IMG/VR virus record: IMGVR_UViG_3300010885_081063
Coordinates: 1-36,872 of that record
From: a virus
Length of the DNA: 36,872 nucleotides
Reading direction: 5' to 3' (one strand)
The notes beneath the pieces were generated by a model, which saw nothing but the letters and a program-made list of their open reading frames with translations, searched no databases and had not been told where the DNA came from. The translations under genes were made by a program, and so were the position numbers. The stretch's first letter is position 1; every line of letters begins with the position of its first letter. Below, piece by piece: positions 17,801 through 25,880 of this stretch.

Positions 17801-18364
17801 TAGATCTTCTAGAATAATATCGTTTTTTCCCGAATAATTAGTATCAAAATAGGTTGCAAAATCATCATTATTTACAGCATTGATGATTATTCTTTTTACT
17901 ACAAAACTGTCAATGTCGTCAGTTAGAATGCTACTAATATCTAATGAAACAAAAAGAAGAGGATTTAAAAAAGATTCAAAGAACCAATTGTTTTTTACTC
18001 CAAACGCAGTTGGAATTGTAAACGATGTGTTTTGTATGCTTTCAAGTTCGCTTAATAACTGCGAAGTCTTTTTTAATTCAAACTTACGAACTTCTCCATT
18101 TGCTGATTTAATACCAATAACGTTGCTATTCGTTGAAAGCAAGGTTTCAAATCGAGTATTAATATCTTCGATTTTTCCCTTTAGATAACCGAAAGAAGGA
18201 ACATTAATTGTCGTTGTTGCACCATCACTTCCAGTCTGAGTAACGCTTACATTGTCTGATTTAGACTCAAGAATGTTTTCTAAACTCATTAAAAATGAGT
18301 TCATATTATCGACATCCAGTACAAGTCTTTTTAAAACGTCAGATAGCGTATTTTTTGTTTCCAT
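14804..18364 (-). CDS. large virion protein with coiled coil and FnIII-like domain
   Basis: An 1186-aa protein of the same operon. Residues about 425-500 are a charged heptad-like coiled coil (KEKAATEKEIQELNKKI, then KTTQEAKRLQKQLTEVQ). About 515-655 look like a fibronectin-type-III-like beta sandwich (QFKYRYRYLS, FSPWTEVL, GEVIEFQIHSISEAGW, VSDWSNLVQISFP). A second helical stretch occurs near 720-740. The C-terminal third is beta-rich and unrecognised. No catalytic motif is seen. The ATG at 18364 is 8 bases after the upstream stop and the leader lacks a Shine-Dalgarno. Baseplate or fibre-hinge function is inferred from neighbours; I cannot name a T4 counterpart. Confidence 0.82.
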   Translation of the reverse strand: METKNTLSDVLKRLVLDVDNMNSFLMSLENILESKSDNVSVTQTGSDGATTTINVPSFGYLKGKIEDINTRFETLLSTNSNVIGIKSANGEVRKFELKKTSQLLSELESIQNTSFTIPTAFGVKNNWFFESFLNPLLFVSLDISSILTDDIDSFVVKRIIINAVNNDDFATYFDTNYSGKNDIILEDLKTDLDAYLIDYFEDDNTVDVATAINRYTGTFDILRILEEEGTQTLTSGQSVSVLRRRYKLSTLNYTDVFTGTKNSKILAEGDVLITENDSEYIVRSVNKTDTEVVLERIFGIEPITIGAAILRIMPLPFRIPELQVNVGFNEREIIFIKPISKAKNLTVDNYSNGVAVFTNDLTISLADNTTTTLASYYNNFVSDFGLILLNFAKEKKLPAILGITPSAPTIDAANFSVVQIDQHLQDDKNVATINSTIKEKAATEKEIQELNKKIDEIKSNISTVSKTTQEAKRLQKQLTEVQKNRTEKTTTLSTLVTNLTLQLSNTPQFVNQKKYAVRGFWQVPIALTGTYGSQQVIQFKYRYRYLSQSGNQPNAQQQTFTDTDGTKKSATFSPWTEVLTKPKTKELDTTTGLYKWTTENLSDADQVNTNQLDIPIRKGEVIEFQIHSISEAGWPDNPVVSDWSNLVQISFPENITSQEESTVVSQKVFADKTRLDFEKSLIARGVDTHLANQFTTGERFFAHNAQDIASGFYTATGSVIDLFEQITTLKNTIESLQQAITQDRGVIKVSIVDPSGNLTDVVNGDTISLFAGYYRDLIKDTTGGTTVYNEGRIITKQYSISIQNTSATKLELVSLLFGGSDEIMTQSDPIANPDKDYHVNRRYDIVPIGVNKNQTPFLGDFKQIPSQQSGQVKSQYINSRARNYGLSEQLYTEVNDTTQYVTTPVYNYQGTLYNSVRIPYDWGHYLPYDPTYSTVGSSNTKVWNGAIISSIPQGGGYLSEFCISKDHPTLKSITSFTYSASALAALFAPDFASAVPPTIDATAKQVTLPFAQALHFEASVAEDTNKFGVKYYKQAVRKNLTSPTSNLSKTLDNYPIKLGFKPNDEYLIGKYTCGSYFYMFPLNYNAISVEGNFPTRSTKAISFGADNALNIPVLFQFRCSDKLGYIGGYRSNETLNNIKYQKKIGIDIIVKDDVPFSFDLEVSAQYTKETSLDAPIVQSKGTVTTF

Positions 18365-18372
18365 TGATCTAG

Positions 18373-20466
18373 TTATCTTATTTTGTCTACTCTAAACTTT
18401 AGAGTTGTTTCATCTAAACAAATGATCTCAAAGATTGGAGTATTTCCAGAAGGAGTAAAGTCAAGATCACTTAATACAGTAATCAATACTCCATATTGTC
18501 CAGAATTAGTCTTATTTAAGGCATCTGTGTATATTTTTACGTTGTATACGTCTGGCACAAGTTGATCTTCAAATACTAGTCTAAAACATTGCCCTTTTTT
18601 CCAACTAACCGTCGTGTCGTTAATAAAAATTTCAAGATCTTTGATTAGAACGATTGGAACCAAGTTATTTCTGTGAACTACATAATTTGTATAAGTAGTT
18701 AAAGGAACAACATTTTTCGTAAATACGTTCGTTACTGAACTATTTGAAATATTGTATTGTTGTGCAGTATTATTGAGTCTAACTAGGTTTGGTGTTTTTC
18801 TATCGACTCCTATTCCATCGCCTGGTCTAATTCCATTTAGATCATACGAAACTGTAAGATTTGTGGTACCATTAATTAGCGAATCTACTCTTTCATTCAA
18901 AGAGGTAATCATTTTCACTAAGTTATTAGTATTGTCAAAAATTGCAGAATTTGCAGTAAGAGAAGTCTCTAAGTTAGTTACTCTAGTATTTAATTCCTGT
19001 TGATCTTGAGTATTGATTAATAGATCCTTTAGACCCTCAACATCTTGCCGTAATTGCTCAAGTGCAAGAAGTTTATCGTTATACCTTTTTTGAAGCTGCT
19101 TAAATTCAGTTAATACATCAGTAAACAATTCAAGAGAGAAAGTTGAATAATCGTTGATTGATTTTTCAACGATCACGTTTTCAACTGATGTATCTAACTT
19201 AAGGTTTGCTTTGAATGAAAATGCGTTTCCATTGATTTTGTTCAATGGATCTGGCTTGAATTTAAGAATTGTAGGAATTTGAAACTCTAAACCGCTTTGT
19301 TGAACCTTATCTAGAAAAAGAACGCCATATAAATTTGTTCTAAAATCAATAGGAACTCCATTTGAATCTAAATTATTTGGATCATATGTGTCATAATAGA
19401 TCAGGATAGCATTGAATTCAAAATCTCTGTTTGCAACATAATCATTGAATTGTGAAAATACTTTAATTTCTGGATTTTCGCTAGCTAGCTTATAATTTAC
19501 AAGATCAAAATCTAATGAAATACCGTCTAGTGTACTTCTTTGATATTCAACACTAACTAATCCATTTTGTTTATAAATGAACTGATCTGTCGCGGTACCA
19601 TATTTGGAAGTTATATCTGTATAATATGAATTCTTAACTGTTTTGGTAAACCAGTTTCCATTAGCATAAACACCGCCTACCGAATTTTTAATTTGAGTTA
19701 ATACACTCTGATCATCAAGGTCATAAAATGCTTTTATTGATAATCCAAATGGGTGAGTTTCATAGTAATGTCTACCTGCAAGATATTCGGTATCTAACGG
19801 ATCATTTGGGGTATTTGCAATGGTCATTCCAGCATAATAGTTATCGTCTGAAATTGACTTAAATAATACGTGAGGAGTAGTTCCTACATTTGTAGGAACG
19901 TGAATGTAGACTTCAGTATATGAGTTATCTGCAGATTTTATTGTGTTTACTACGTCAATATCTGCAATGTATTTTACAACTCTTTTATAAGTTGATTTTG
20001 TTTCAGGTTTTTCAACAAATCTTGCATCAGTTCCTAAAACGTTAGTATTTTTTTCAAGAGAATTTGCATTTTGAAATCGAATTGCTCCAAGTTCCTTTAA
20101 CCATTTCCAAAAAACTCGTTCGCCTACTGTTAATTTATTATCTCGCTGATAGTTAGGTTGATTTAAAAGTAAAGCTTCTAAATTAAGTGCATAGTTTTGA
20201 AAACTTTGAGCTAGGTTTACGTTATTATCTGGATTGAGTCCATCGATCATTGGCGTCTCGCCTTGTGATAAAAATTGAATTTTATTGTCTGTCAATAAAT
20301 TATTAGGCTCACCTATTTCTGGAATTCTTAAGAGCGCAAACTTAGAAAAACGAACAGCATTTTCGCTGTTTGCTAATGTGATATTAATATCTTCAAGCGA
20401 ACTCTGAAAGTTGTAGAGTATGCCCTTTTTATCCTGTACAGGTTTTATTAACGACGTAACTGCCAT
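18373..20466 (-). CDS. virion protein with C-terminal coiled coil (baseplate/fibre)
   Basis: A 697-aa protein. About 440-530 form a coiled coil (LTEFKQLQKRYNDKLLALEQL, seen in part; then TRVTNLETSLTANSA and MITSLNERVDSLI), a common trimerisation element of phage fibres, followed by a beta-rich C-terminal domain that includes GIRPGDGIGVDR, a turn typical of fibre heads. The N-terminal 430 residues are unrecognised (GERVFWKWLKELGAIRF is a distinctive segment). It starts 23 bases after the stop of the 327-aa gene without its own late motif, so it should share the 21493 promoter. Likely a trimeric baseplate or short-fibre part, by inference. Confidence 0.82.
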   Translation of the reverse strand: MAVTSLIKPVQDKKGILYNFQSSLEDINITLANSENAVRFSKFALLRIPEIGEPNNLLTDNKIQFLSQGETPMIDGLNPDNNVNLAQSFQNYALNLEALLLNQPNYQRDNKLTVGERVFWKWLKELGAIRFQNANSLEKNTNVLGTDARFVEKPETKSTYKRVVKYIADIDVVNTIKSADNSYTEVYIHVPTNVGTTPHVLFKSISDDNYYAGMTIANTPNDPLDTEYLAGRHYYETHPFGLSIKAFYDLDDQSVLTQIKNSVGGVYANGNWFTKTVKNSYYTDITSKYGTATDQFIYKQNGLVSVEYQRSTLDGISLDFDLVNYKLASENPEIKVFSQFNDYVANRDFEFNAILIYYDTYDPNNLDSNGVPIDFRTNLYGVLFLDKVQQSGLEFQIPTILKFKPDPLNKINGNAFSFKANLKLDTSVENVIVEKSINDYSTFSLELFTDVLTEFKQLQKRYNDKLLALEQLRQDVEGLKDLLINTQDQQELNTRVTNLETSLTANSAIFDNTNNLVKMITSLNERVDSLINGTTNLTVSYDLNGIRPGDGIGVDRKTPNLVRLNNTAQQYNISNSSVTNVFTKNVVPLTTYTNYVVHRNNLVPIVLIKDLEIFINDTTVSWKKGQCFRLVFEDQLVPDVYNVKIYTDALNKTNSGQYGVLITVLSDLDFTPSGNTPIFEIICLDETTLKFRVDKIR

Positions 20467-20489
20467 TGATGATTTAATTTTTTATGGAA

Positions 20490-21473
20490 TTAGAATCTTT
20501 GCATTCCATACATTCCAGTAATTACCAATAGATCATTGTTATTGGCATCTATATTGTATACAACTGAGACATTATGTGCGTTTGGTGAAATTGCTAAACT
20601 GCCTAATGCATCACTAACTTGAGTATATGCTGAATTTGGATAAACTCCAATATTGAAACCATTGGAAGTAAGAGAAATTGAAGAAGTTGGGATAACACTA
20701 TAATTTGTTCCTCCGCTAACAATAAGATTAATTAATCCGTTGTTCATGGCAGATATGATAGAAGTTCCAAGCTGATCTTCAGTTACATCAGCAATATGAA
20801 CTATAAATTCTGTTCCTTGTAGTGGAGGATTTGCAGCATCAAAATCTACAAATAAAATAACATCTACTATTGTAGGTTCAAATCCTGGCAGAGCAGGATC
20901 ATATGTATAGTTTAAGTTTGGTGCAGAACTTGCTCTTAACTTTACAAAGATATTTTTTCTTGAAGAACTGCTTAGATTAAGAAAACCTTCAGCAGATGTG
21001 CCGTTTTTACTTAAATCTACAATCACAGTTTCCTTTGAAGAAACGATGCTAGCTGAATACTTTAAGGTATTATTGAAAGTAGCGGTTCCACTAATGTCAG
21101 TTGAACTAGTTACAACTAAATCATTGATAGTCAACTGATTAAATGTTGATTCTAAGTTAGTGTTAATTTTATCAACTGTTAAAATAGATTCAGAATTTGC
21201 ATTCTTTTCTAACTTTGCAATAATTTGAGTTGGTGTACCCGTTTGAAAAATAAGTCCAGTATCCTGAATGATAAACGACTTTGCTTTAACATATGAAATA
21301 GGATTATCAGTACCTATGGATAAACCAACAGTATCTATTTCAAGATTATTTAGAGTATCTTCAAGCTTTGCTTGTAATAGAAGATCGTTTGCATTACTAA
21401 TTGTTGCTATATCCGTGACAAAGTTAGTCAATAGGATTTCTTGAATTGGTAGAGAAACAGGTGAAAACGCCAT
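20490..21473 (-). CDS. hypothetical structural protein, first gene of the large tail operon
   Basis: A 327-aa beta-rich protein with no recognised family. The first 120 residues contain fibre-shaft-like repeats (LSIGTDNPISYVKAKSF, LTINDLVVTSSTDISGTATF), similar in style to trimeric stems; the rest (IVDVILFVDFDAANPP, FIVHIADVTEDQLG) is likely a globular beta domain. It has an AATAAATAA motif 19 bases before its ATG and heads the run of five genes down to 5035. A fibre or baseplate decoration role is inferred from composition and position. Confidence 0.8.
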   Translation of the reverse strand: MAFSPVSLPIQEILLTNFVTDIATISNANDLLLQAKLEDTLNNLEIDTVGLSIGTDNPISYVKAKSFIIQDTGLIFQTGTPTQIIAKLEKNANSESILTVDKINTNLESTFNQLTINDLVVTSSTDISGTATFNNTLKYSASIVSSKETVIVDLSKNGTSAEGFLNLSSSSRKNIFVKLRASSAPNLNYTYDPALPGFEPTIVDVILFVDFDAANPPLQGTEFIVHIADVTEDQLGTSIISAMNNGLINLIVSGGTNYSVIPTSSISLTSNGFNIGVYPNSAYTQVSDALGSLAISPNAHNVSVVYNIDANNNDLLVITGMYGMQRF

Positions 21474-21492
21474 GTTTTAGAATTATTTTAGT

Positions 21493-21501
21493 TTATTTAT
21501 T
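21493..21501 (-). promoter_or_regulatory. putative late promoter of the five-gene tail operon
   Basis: AATAAATAA on the minus strand, 19 bases before the ATG at 21473, followed by ACTAAAATAA. No comparable motif precedes the next four genes, so transcription from here may run about 16 kb to 5035. Confidence 0.52.
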
Positions 21502-21505
21502 ACTT

Positions 21506-24500
21506 TTAGGCTTGACTCTTGAGTAAATCTAGCTTTCTGCGATTTAATCGTGATTCAATTCGACTAGTATATTCTTTTTTACCAACAACATGAACAAAGT
21601 TTTCCAAAGAGGAATAATAACTTGTATTTCTGTTGTCAACAGATTCAACTGAAAGGTTATATGTACCCTGATCTTTGAATTTCCACACAAAGAAAGGAAC
21701 GGATTTTACTCTAATTATTTCTTCTCCACTTAAAGTATCATTTAATTTCCATATAAAATCATTTTTTCCATCTAAGTTGTTAATAACAAAGAACATGATT
21801 CCATTTTCAGGTATAGTGAAGCCTTCTTCAAACATTTTTATGTCATTGATATTGAACACATTTTGATCGATTGTAGTTGGAAGATAGCCAATCTGCTTAT
21901 TGTTCACAAACTTCCAATATTTCTTGTCTTGCCAAAAGCCTGGATCCTGAACTGCTCCTGAAAGAACATCACTTGTTTTTGCATGTAAAAACATTGTTTC
22001 ATCATCAAAAATCGGAGAAATAGATTTTAAATAGTCTATTAGTTGTTTTGAAAATACCTTTCTTGGTAAAAAGAAAGTATATTTGTCTCCAGAGAATTTG
22101 TTGCCTGGACTAGGACTAGGAGATGGGCTAGATCCTCCAGTAGATTCATAAATAATATGATACATTTCTTTGCTTAAGTATTCAGCTTGTGCATGAATCT
22201 TGCCAGAAATCACAGCATAATTGAACAATCTTATTGCTGGATGAGTGCTTGTATTCAAAATTACTACTAATTCTTCTAGAGTTGTAAAATTAGGAATAAC
22301 GTAATCTAAGAATAACGACAATTTTATTATTTTACCTGGTTTTGGATTAACTAGATAAAAACCTGCATTAAAATCATCAAGATAGATCAAATCTGTTAAT
22401 CGCATCCAATATAGGTCGCCTAATTTAATATCTCTAAAATCTCTTACCTTTATAGGAATATCGTTTTCACCTAATCCCCAATAAATCTTTTTAGGATGAT
22501 TCCAATTAGGATCTGTGTATGGACGATATGTATTAGTAATTACATCGTATAACTCAGCATCATATAAATTTTGACCCATTCCATAACGATTTTTATAGAA
22601 AGAAATCCATTCTATTAAATTTTTATAGATGTCAATCTTTACGTTAGCATCTTCATTGTCTAGTATATTGACCTTTGGATAGTAAATGGGAGAAGAACCA
22701 AAGTCCTGTAATTGAACATTTGATAAGTTATGTATTGTGTAGTCGAATTTGTCCTCAAGTCTAGAGAAGCCAATAATTGCTGGTTTCATGTCAGCCTGGA
22801 CAGTAACAAATCGACTAAATACGCTTACATTACCATAGAAATCGTAAAGTTCTGCAGTAATTCGATATTTACCAGCATATGGAAGATAATGAGGAATCGT
22901 GTGAAGATCAGTTATTCTGCCTCGATATTCCCAAAAATATGGATTTGGCGAATCTTTTGTTATTCTCCAAACAATTTCATAAAAATTTCGATAATCGATA
23001 TTTTCAAGAGTCCAATATTGATTTAATCCAGGAGCAATCGCATCTAAATCTTCTAACTTAACACCTTTTAAATCTCCTACTCTGAATTTTCCAGTATTAA
23101 TAGTAAATACCGCTGGTGCTGCAATGACACGCTGAGGATCGTCTCCAAATTCCCAAGTAAGTCGTTGACTAAGATTAGGAATTCGTTGGTTTTTAATCTC
23201 ATTATAAAAGGTCTCAATATTTGTTACAATTTGAGGAATATCTGCTTTTACATACCTTTGGTCTGTTTCAAATGGGTTTTTAGCATTATCATTGATTCGA
23301 GCAACTCCAAAATCTATTCCAGAAGTATTTACTTGTCTGTATAATGGATCTAGAGATCGCAGTACTATATTAGTGTCGACTTCGCTAGGATAACATTCAA
23401 TTGTTGCTTGTTCATTTAGATCATAGTCAAAAATACGAGTGTCGTCTGGCCAATAACTAATAGTAATTTTTTGAAAATAGATAAATTCTCCAATAATGTC
23501 CTTAATTTTAACATTTATTGGTAGAAATTCAGCTTTTAACTTATCATTTAAGAGATTAAGCTTATAAAAAATCTCATTTACTGTAAATTCAGTTGTTTCT
23601 TCAACAATTGGGATTCCATCATCGTCGTATACATCAGTTGCTTTAGTAAATTGATAGACAATAGCAAGAAATTCAGTCTTTTTAAACTGTCGGCCTTCTC
23701 GAATGTTTCTATTTTTATCAACTAAATTCAAAGATTCAATAATTCCATCATCAAGGTAGTCTGAAATGTCTACCATTATCATTTTATCCTTATATGCTGA
23801 TGAATTATTGATATTTTGCCAATATTCCTTAATTTGAAGAACATCTTTATATCCAAGGATGTTAACAAAGTTAGAAAGACCTTTATATGTTCCAATATAA
23901 GGATATATGTGCTCTTTGCTGACTAATAATTCCTTTCTGGCTTGATTTAATTGAGCTAAATTAGGATAGGCTTCCTTAATATCATAATCCTTTAGGATAT
24001 TTGCGTCTTCCTTTAGGAATTTTATTCCAAAATTTTGTGCCCACACTCTAAATCTTTCCTCTTCCTCTATTCCTTCGCCATAAAAATAAATTTCAGCAAT
24101 TTTTGTTTTAGCTTGAACAGGATTCGTACTAACTAGGTAGATGTAAAGAGTTCTTTCGAACTTTTTTTCATCACTTGGATTAAAAGCTAAATTGATTTGT
24201 AAAGGAATCTTTAAATTAAGAGGAGAGATTCCAGTGGGATCATAATCTGAATATGCGATCGTTTTACTCTCAACCTTTGAGATAAACTGCTCATTTAAAG
24301 CAACGTCTTTGACTACATCATATAGGAAAAACTCATCAGAATTTTTATTTGAGTCCCAAGAAAATTCTAGGCTTTGCCCTGGAGAAAGTATTGGAAATTT
24401 ATAAAGGCTTGGAGCAACCTTTTCTAACATAAAAAGGTTTTCGTTATCAAAAAGATAAGTCGATATTCCTTCGAAATAAATCTTTCCTCTCCAAACATTG

Positions 24501-24571
24501 TCGGATGCCCCCAACTCAAGGTTTAAGTTGCGTCCTTGCTTATCAAAGAAATATAATTCTTGAACTACCAT
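21506..24571 (-). CDS. baseplate wedge protein, T4 gp7 / P2 gpI-like (putative)
   Basis: A 1021-aa protein, near the length of T4 gp7 (1032 aa). Residues 178-255 (NFGIKFLKEDAN, ARKELLVSKEHIYPYIGTYKG in part, NFVNILGYKDVLQIKEYW) carry the Y-x-G-T-x-x-G-L ... L-G-Y ... W pattern of the P2 tail protein I family, the wedge component that gp7 contains. Two PKD-like beta sandwiches follow: about 560-592 (YAGKYRITAELYDFYGNVS) and about 957-985 (KDQGTYNLSVESVDNRN). A short SPSPSPSPG linker lies near 815. The C-terminus is basic (SRIESRLNRRKLDLLKSQA). It has its own late motif 21 bases upstream. The gp7 equivalence is an inference from this motif, length and position; a different wedge protein with PKD additions remains possible. 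Confidence 0.68.
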   Translation of the reverse strand: MVVQELYFFDKQGRNLNLELGASDNVWRGKIYFEGISTYLFDNENLFMLEKVAPSLYKFPILSPGQSLEFSWDSNKNSDEFFLYDVVKDVALNEQFISKVESKTIAYSDYDPTGISPLNLKIPLQINLAFNPSDEKKFERTLYIYLVSTNPVQAKTKIAEIYFYGEGIEEEERFRVWAQNFGIKFLKEDANILKDYDIKEAYPNLAQLNQARKELLVSKEHIYPYIGTYKGLSNFVNILGYKDVLQIKEYWQNINNSSAYKDKMIMVDISDYLDDGIIESLNLVDKNRNIREGRQFKKTEFLAIVYQFTKATDVYDDDGIPIVEETTEFTVNEIFYKLNLLNDKLKAEFLPINVKIKDIIGEFIYFQKITISYWPDDTRIFDYDLNEQATIECYPSEVDTNIVLRSLDPLYRQVNTSGIDFGVARINDNAKNPFETDQRYVKADIPQIVTNIETFYNEIKNQRIPNLSQRLTWEFGDDPQRVIAAPAVFTINTGKFRVGDLKGVKLEDLDAIAPGLNQYWTLENIDYRNFYEIVWRITKDSPNPYFWEYRGRITDLHTIPHYLPYAGKYRITAELYDFYGNVSVFSRFVTVQADMKPAIIGFSRLEDKFDYTIHNLSNVQLQDFGSSPIYYPKVNILDNEDANVKIDIYKNLIEWISFYKNRYGMGQNLYDAELYDVITNTYRPYTDPNWNHPKKIYWGLGENDIPIKVRDFRDIKLGDLYWMRLTDLIYLDDFNAGFYLVNPKPGKIIKLSLFLDYVIPNFTTLEELVVILNTSTHPAIRLFNYAVISGKIHAQAEYLSKEMYHIIYESTGGSSPSPSPSPGNKFSGDKYTFFLPRKVFSKQLIDYLKSISPIFDDETMFLHAKTSDVLSGAVQDPGFWQDKKYWKFVNNKQIGYLPTTIDQNVFNINDIKMFEEGFTIPENGIMFFVINNLDGKNDFIWKLNDTLSGEEIIRVKSVPFFVWKFKDQGTYNLSVESVDNRNTSYYSSLENFVHVVGKKEYTSRIESRLNRRKLDLLKSQA

Positions 24572-24592
24572 TAAATGGGTTGACTATTTAAG

Positions 24593-24601
24593 TTATTTAT
24601 T
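24593..24601 (-). promoter_or_regulatory. putative late promoter of the wedge gene
   Basis: AATAAATAA on the minus strand, 21 bases before the ATG at 24571, followed by CTTAAATAG. It lies in the 40-bp gap after the sigma-factor gene. Confidence 0.52.
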
Positions 24602-24611
24602 ATTCTGGAAC

Positions 24612-25013
24612 TTAAATGCTATAAATAGAACTTTCTCCGCTCATTCCAAGAGAAATAAACTCCAAGACATCGTCTTTGTCTAACCCTGTCTTTTTATGAA
24701 TCTTTTTCCATTCCTTGGCGTATCCATTTTTGCATATTTGGGTAAAATATGCAAATGCATTTGGATTATCTGTTTTTGTTTCGTCAAAACTCTTCCAATA
24801 CTTCAAACAATCTAGGATTGCAGATTGTATACAGTCTTCCCTGTCTCTAGGATCTTTAAAATAGAGTCGATCTACTGCTCGATTTGCAAGTGAAATAAAA
24901 CAATCGGTTGCAAATCTGCTTAATTCACCAGTTCCTTTACATTTGATTATTGACTCAGTAAAATCTTTATTATTGATATAATGTTTATCGCCACGCTTTT
25001 TTCTAATAGCCAT
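24612..25013 (-). CDS. late-transcription sigma factor, T4 gp55-like
   Basis: A 133-aa protein that matches the core of T4 gp55, the small sigma that directs host RNA polymerase to late promoters. Visible correspondences: HYINNKDFTESII (11-23) with gp55 YVNNKELLQAII, then a helix, and RDREDCIQSAILDCLKYWKSF - DETKTDNPNAFAYFTQICKNG (about 57-97, given in two parts), which parallels the gp55 sigma-2-like region [22 protein letters not shown] (in part). It is shorter than gp55 (185 aa); the long acidic C-terminal tail of gp55 that binds the sliding clamp is reduced here to DKDDVLEFISLGMSGESSIYSI (about 112-133, partly acidic). It follows the resolvase gene by 11 bases. The leader lacks a Shine-Dalgarno. 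Its targets are presumably the TATAAATA-like motifs listed here. Confidence 0.85.
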   Translation of the reverse strand: MAIRKKRGDKHYINNKDFTESIIKCKGTGELSRFATDCFISLANRAVDRLYFKDPRDREDCIQSAILDCLKYWKSFDETKTDNPNAFAYFTQICKNGYAKEWKKIHKKTGLDKDDVLEFISLGMSGESSIYSI

Positions 25014-25024
25014 GTATGGGGTGA

Positions 25025-25687
25025 TTATTTTAGAAGATCATAAATTTTTACGATTCCAAGGTAGGAATCTGTCATGTCAATGATAGGTGACAGAATCTTG
25101 TCACCAGAGATTACCCAACTCTCAGTATGTAAGAGTTTAAATAAATCTGAATTTTTTACTGTTTCGATTATTGGGTCGCTTTTGAATTTAGCTAAGATGT
25201 CAGTTTTGTTGGCGTTTCCTTTACAGGCAATTGCATTTTTAAGTTCGCTAGGGCTAAAGATGAAGAATCGTTCAACGTTGTTGTCTAGAAGTTGAGTAAT
25301 TATTTGATGTTTTAATATTCCAGTAGCTTGAGAAATATCAACTAATGAGTTTCCACTAGAACCAAAAGAGATTCCTTCAAGACAGAAAATAAGATCTTTT
25401 TCATCAGCGATTTCTTCCTTTATTACAGAAATAAGTAAATTAATGATTTCTAAATAGTTAATGAGCTTTATTCTCTCAGTAACATGATATTTATCAGATT
25501 TTTTTCTTTTAGTCTGTGTGCGTAAAATTTTGATATTTGGGTAATTTTGATTGATGTAATCAAAATGATCTTCATCAATCTTACGAACTTTCTGATTAAC
25601 TACCGCTACCCACTTAAACTCTTTAAAATCTCTGCAAATGCAGACTCCAGGATAAAGTATAGAGAAATCAATGCTGACTATCGTCAC
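25025..25687 (-). CDS. RuvC-like Holliday junction resolvase (RNase H fold)
   Basis: A 220-aa protein with the acidic motifs of RuvC-type resolvases: SIDFS (D7) in the first strand, FCLEGISFGSSGNS (E104) after the third, then SQATGILKHQI, a KGNANKTDIL segment (K161, like the RuvC G-x-A-x-K helix) and the closing DMTDSYLGIVKIYDLL (D204, D207), as in RuvC D-x-x-D-A. Such enzymes cut branched DNA; in a T4-like phage this would replace endonuclease VII (gp49) in resolving recombination and packaging intermediates. The frame opens with GTG at 25687; an ATG two bases upstream is out of frame. The gene is followed after 11 bases by the sigma-factor gene, so they form one operon. Distant relatives such as Mg-dependent nucleases of the same fold cannot be excluded. 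Confidence 0.7.
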   Translation of the reverse strand: MTIVSIDFSILYPGVCICRDFKEFKWVAVVNQKVRKIDEDHFDYINQNYPNIKILRTQTKRKKSDKYHVTERIKLINYLEIINLLISVIKEEIADEKDLIFCLEGISFGSSGNSLVDISQATGILKHQIITQLLDNNVERFFIFSPSELKNAIACKGNANKTDILAKFKSDPIIETVKNSDLFKLLHTESWVISGDKILSPIIDMTDSYLGIVKIYDLLK

Positions 25688-25756
25688 ACATGGTGGATTA
25701 TTTTTAAAACCTAGTAAATTTTATACAATAAAGTAGTGGAAAGTTCTTAGCTAAAT

Positions 25757-25768
25757 CTATTTATTTTT
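25757..25768 (-). promoter_or_regulatory. weak late-promoter-like motif upstream of resolvase operon
   Basis: AAAAATAAATAG on the minus strand lies about 70 bases before the GTG at 25687. It matches only part of the AATAAATAA core, so this is a tentative call. Confidence 0.25.
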
Positions 25769-25799
25769 CTAAAACCAACTCTTTTTTCACAGTAGAAGA

Positions 25800-25814
25800 G
25801 GGTGGTTGGGTGGG
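25800..25814 (+). other. possible G-quadruplex motif
   Basis: GGGTGGTTGGGTGGG holds four G-runs (3, 2, 3, 3) with loops of 1-2 bases. This is exceptional in an AT-rich genome. It can form at least a two-tier quadruplex on the plus strand; loops this short usually give parallel, stable structures. Confidence 0.45.
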
Positions 25815-25831
25815 AGTACACTATAGTACTC
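25814..25831. repeat. inverted repeat GAGTAC-N6-GTACTC
   Basis: GAGTACACTATAGTACTC is a perfect 6-bp inverted repeat with a 6-base spacer. The two GTAC cores are 10 bases apart, one helical turn, as in operators for dimeric regulators. Confidence 0.5.
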
Positions 25832-25857
25832 TAATCTCTCTAATCTTTCTTTAATCT
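25832..25857. repeat. three helically phased TAATCT repeats
   Basis: TAATCT occurs at 25832-25837, 25841-25846 and 25852-25857, spaced 9 and 11 bases, in a pyrimidine-rich stretch between the two GTAC palindrome clusters. Confidence 0.45.
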
Positions 25858-25863
25858 TACTAT

Positions 25864-25880
25864 AAAGTACTTTAGTACTA
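25864..25880. repeat. overlapping GTAC palindromes
   Basis: AAAGTACTTT (25864-25873) and TAGTACTA (25873-25880) are perfect palindromes sharing one base; together they also form AGTAC-TTTA-GTACT. They repeat the GTAC core of the inverted repeat at 25814. Confidence 0.5.

Noticed and set aside
17880-18188. A 102-aa plus-strand open frame
   Set aside because: It lies inside the 1186-aa gene on the opposite strand, with no promoter or recognisable motif.
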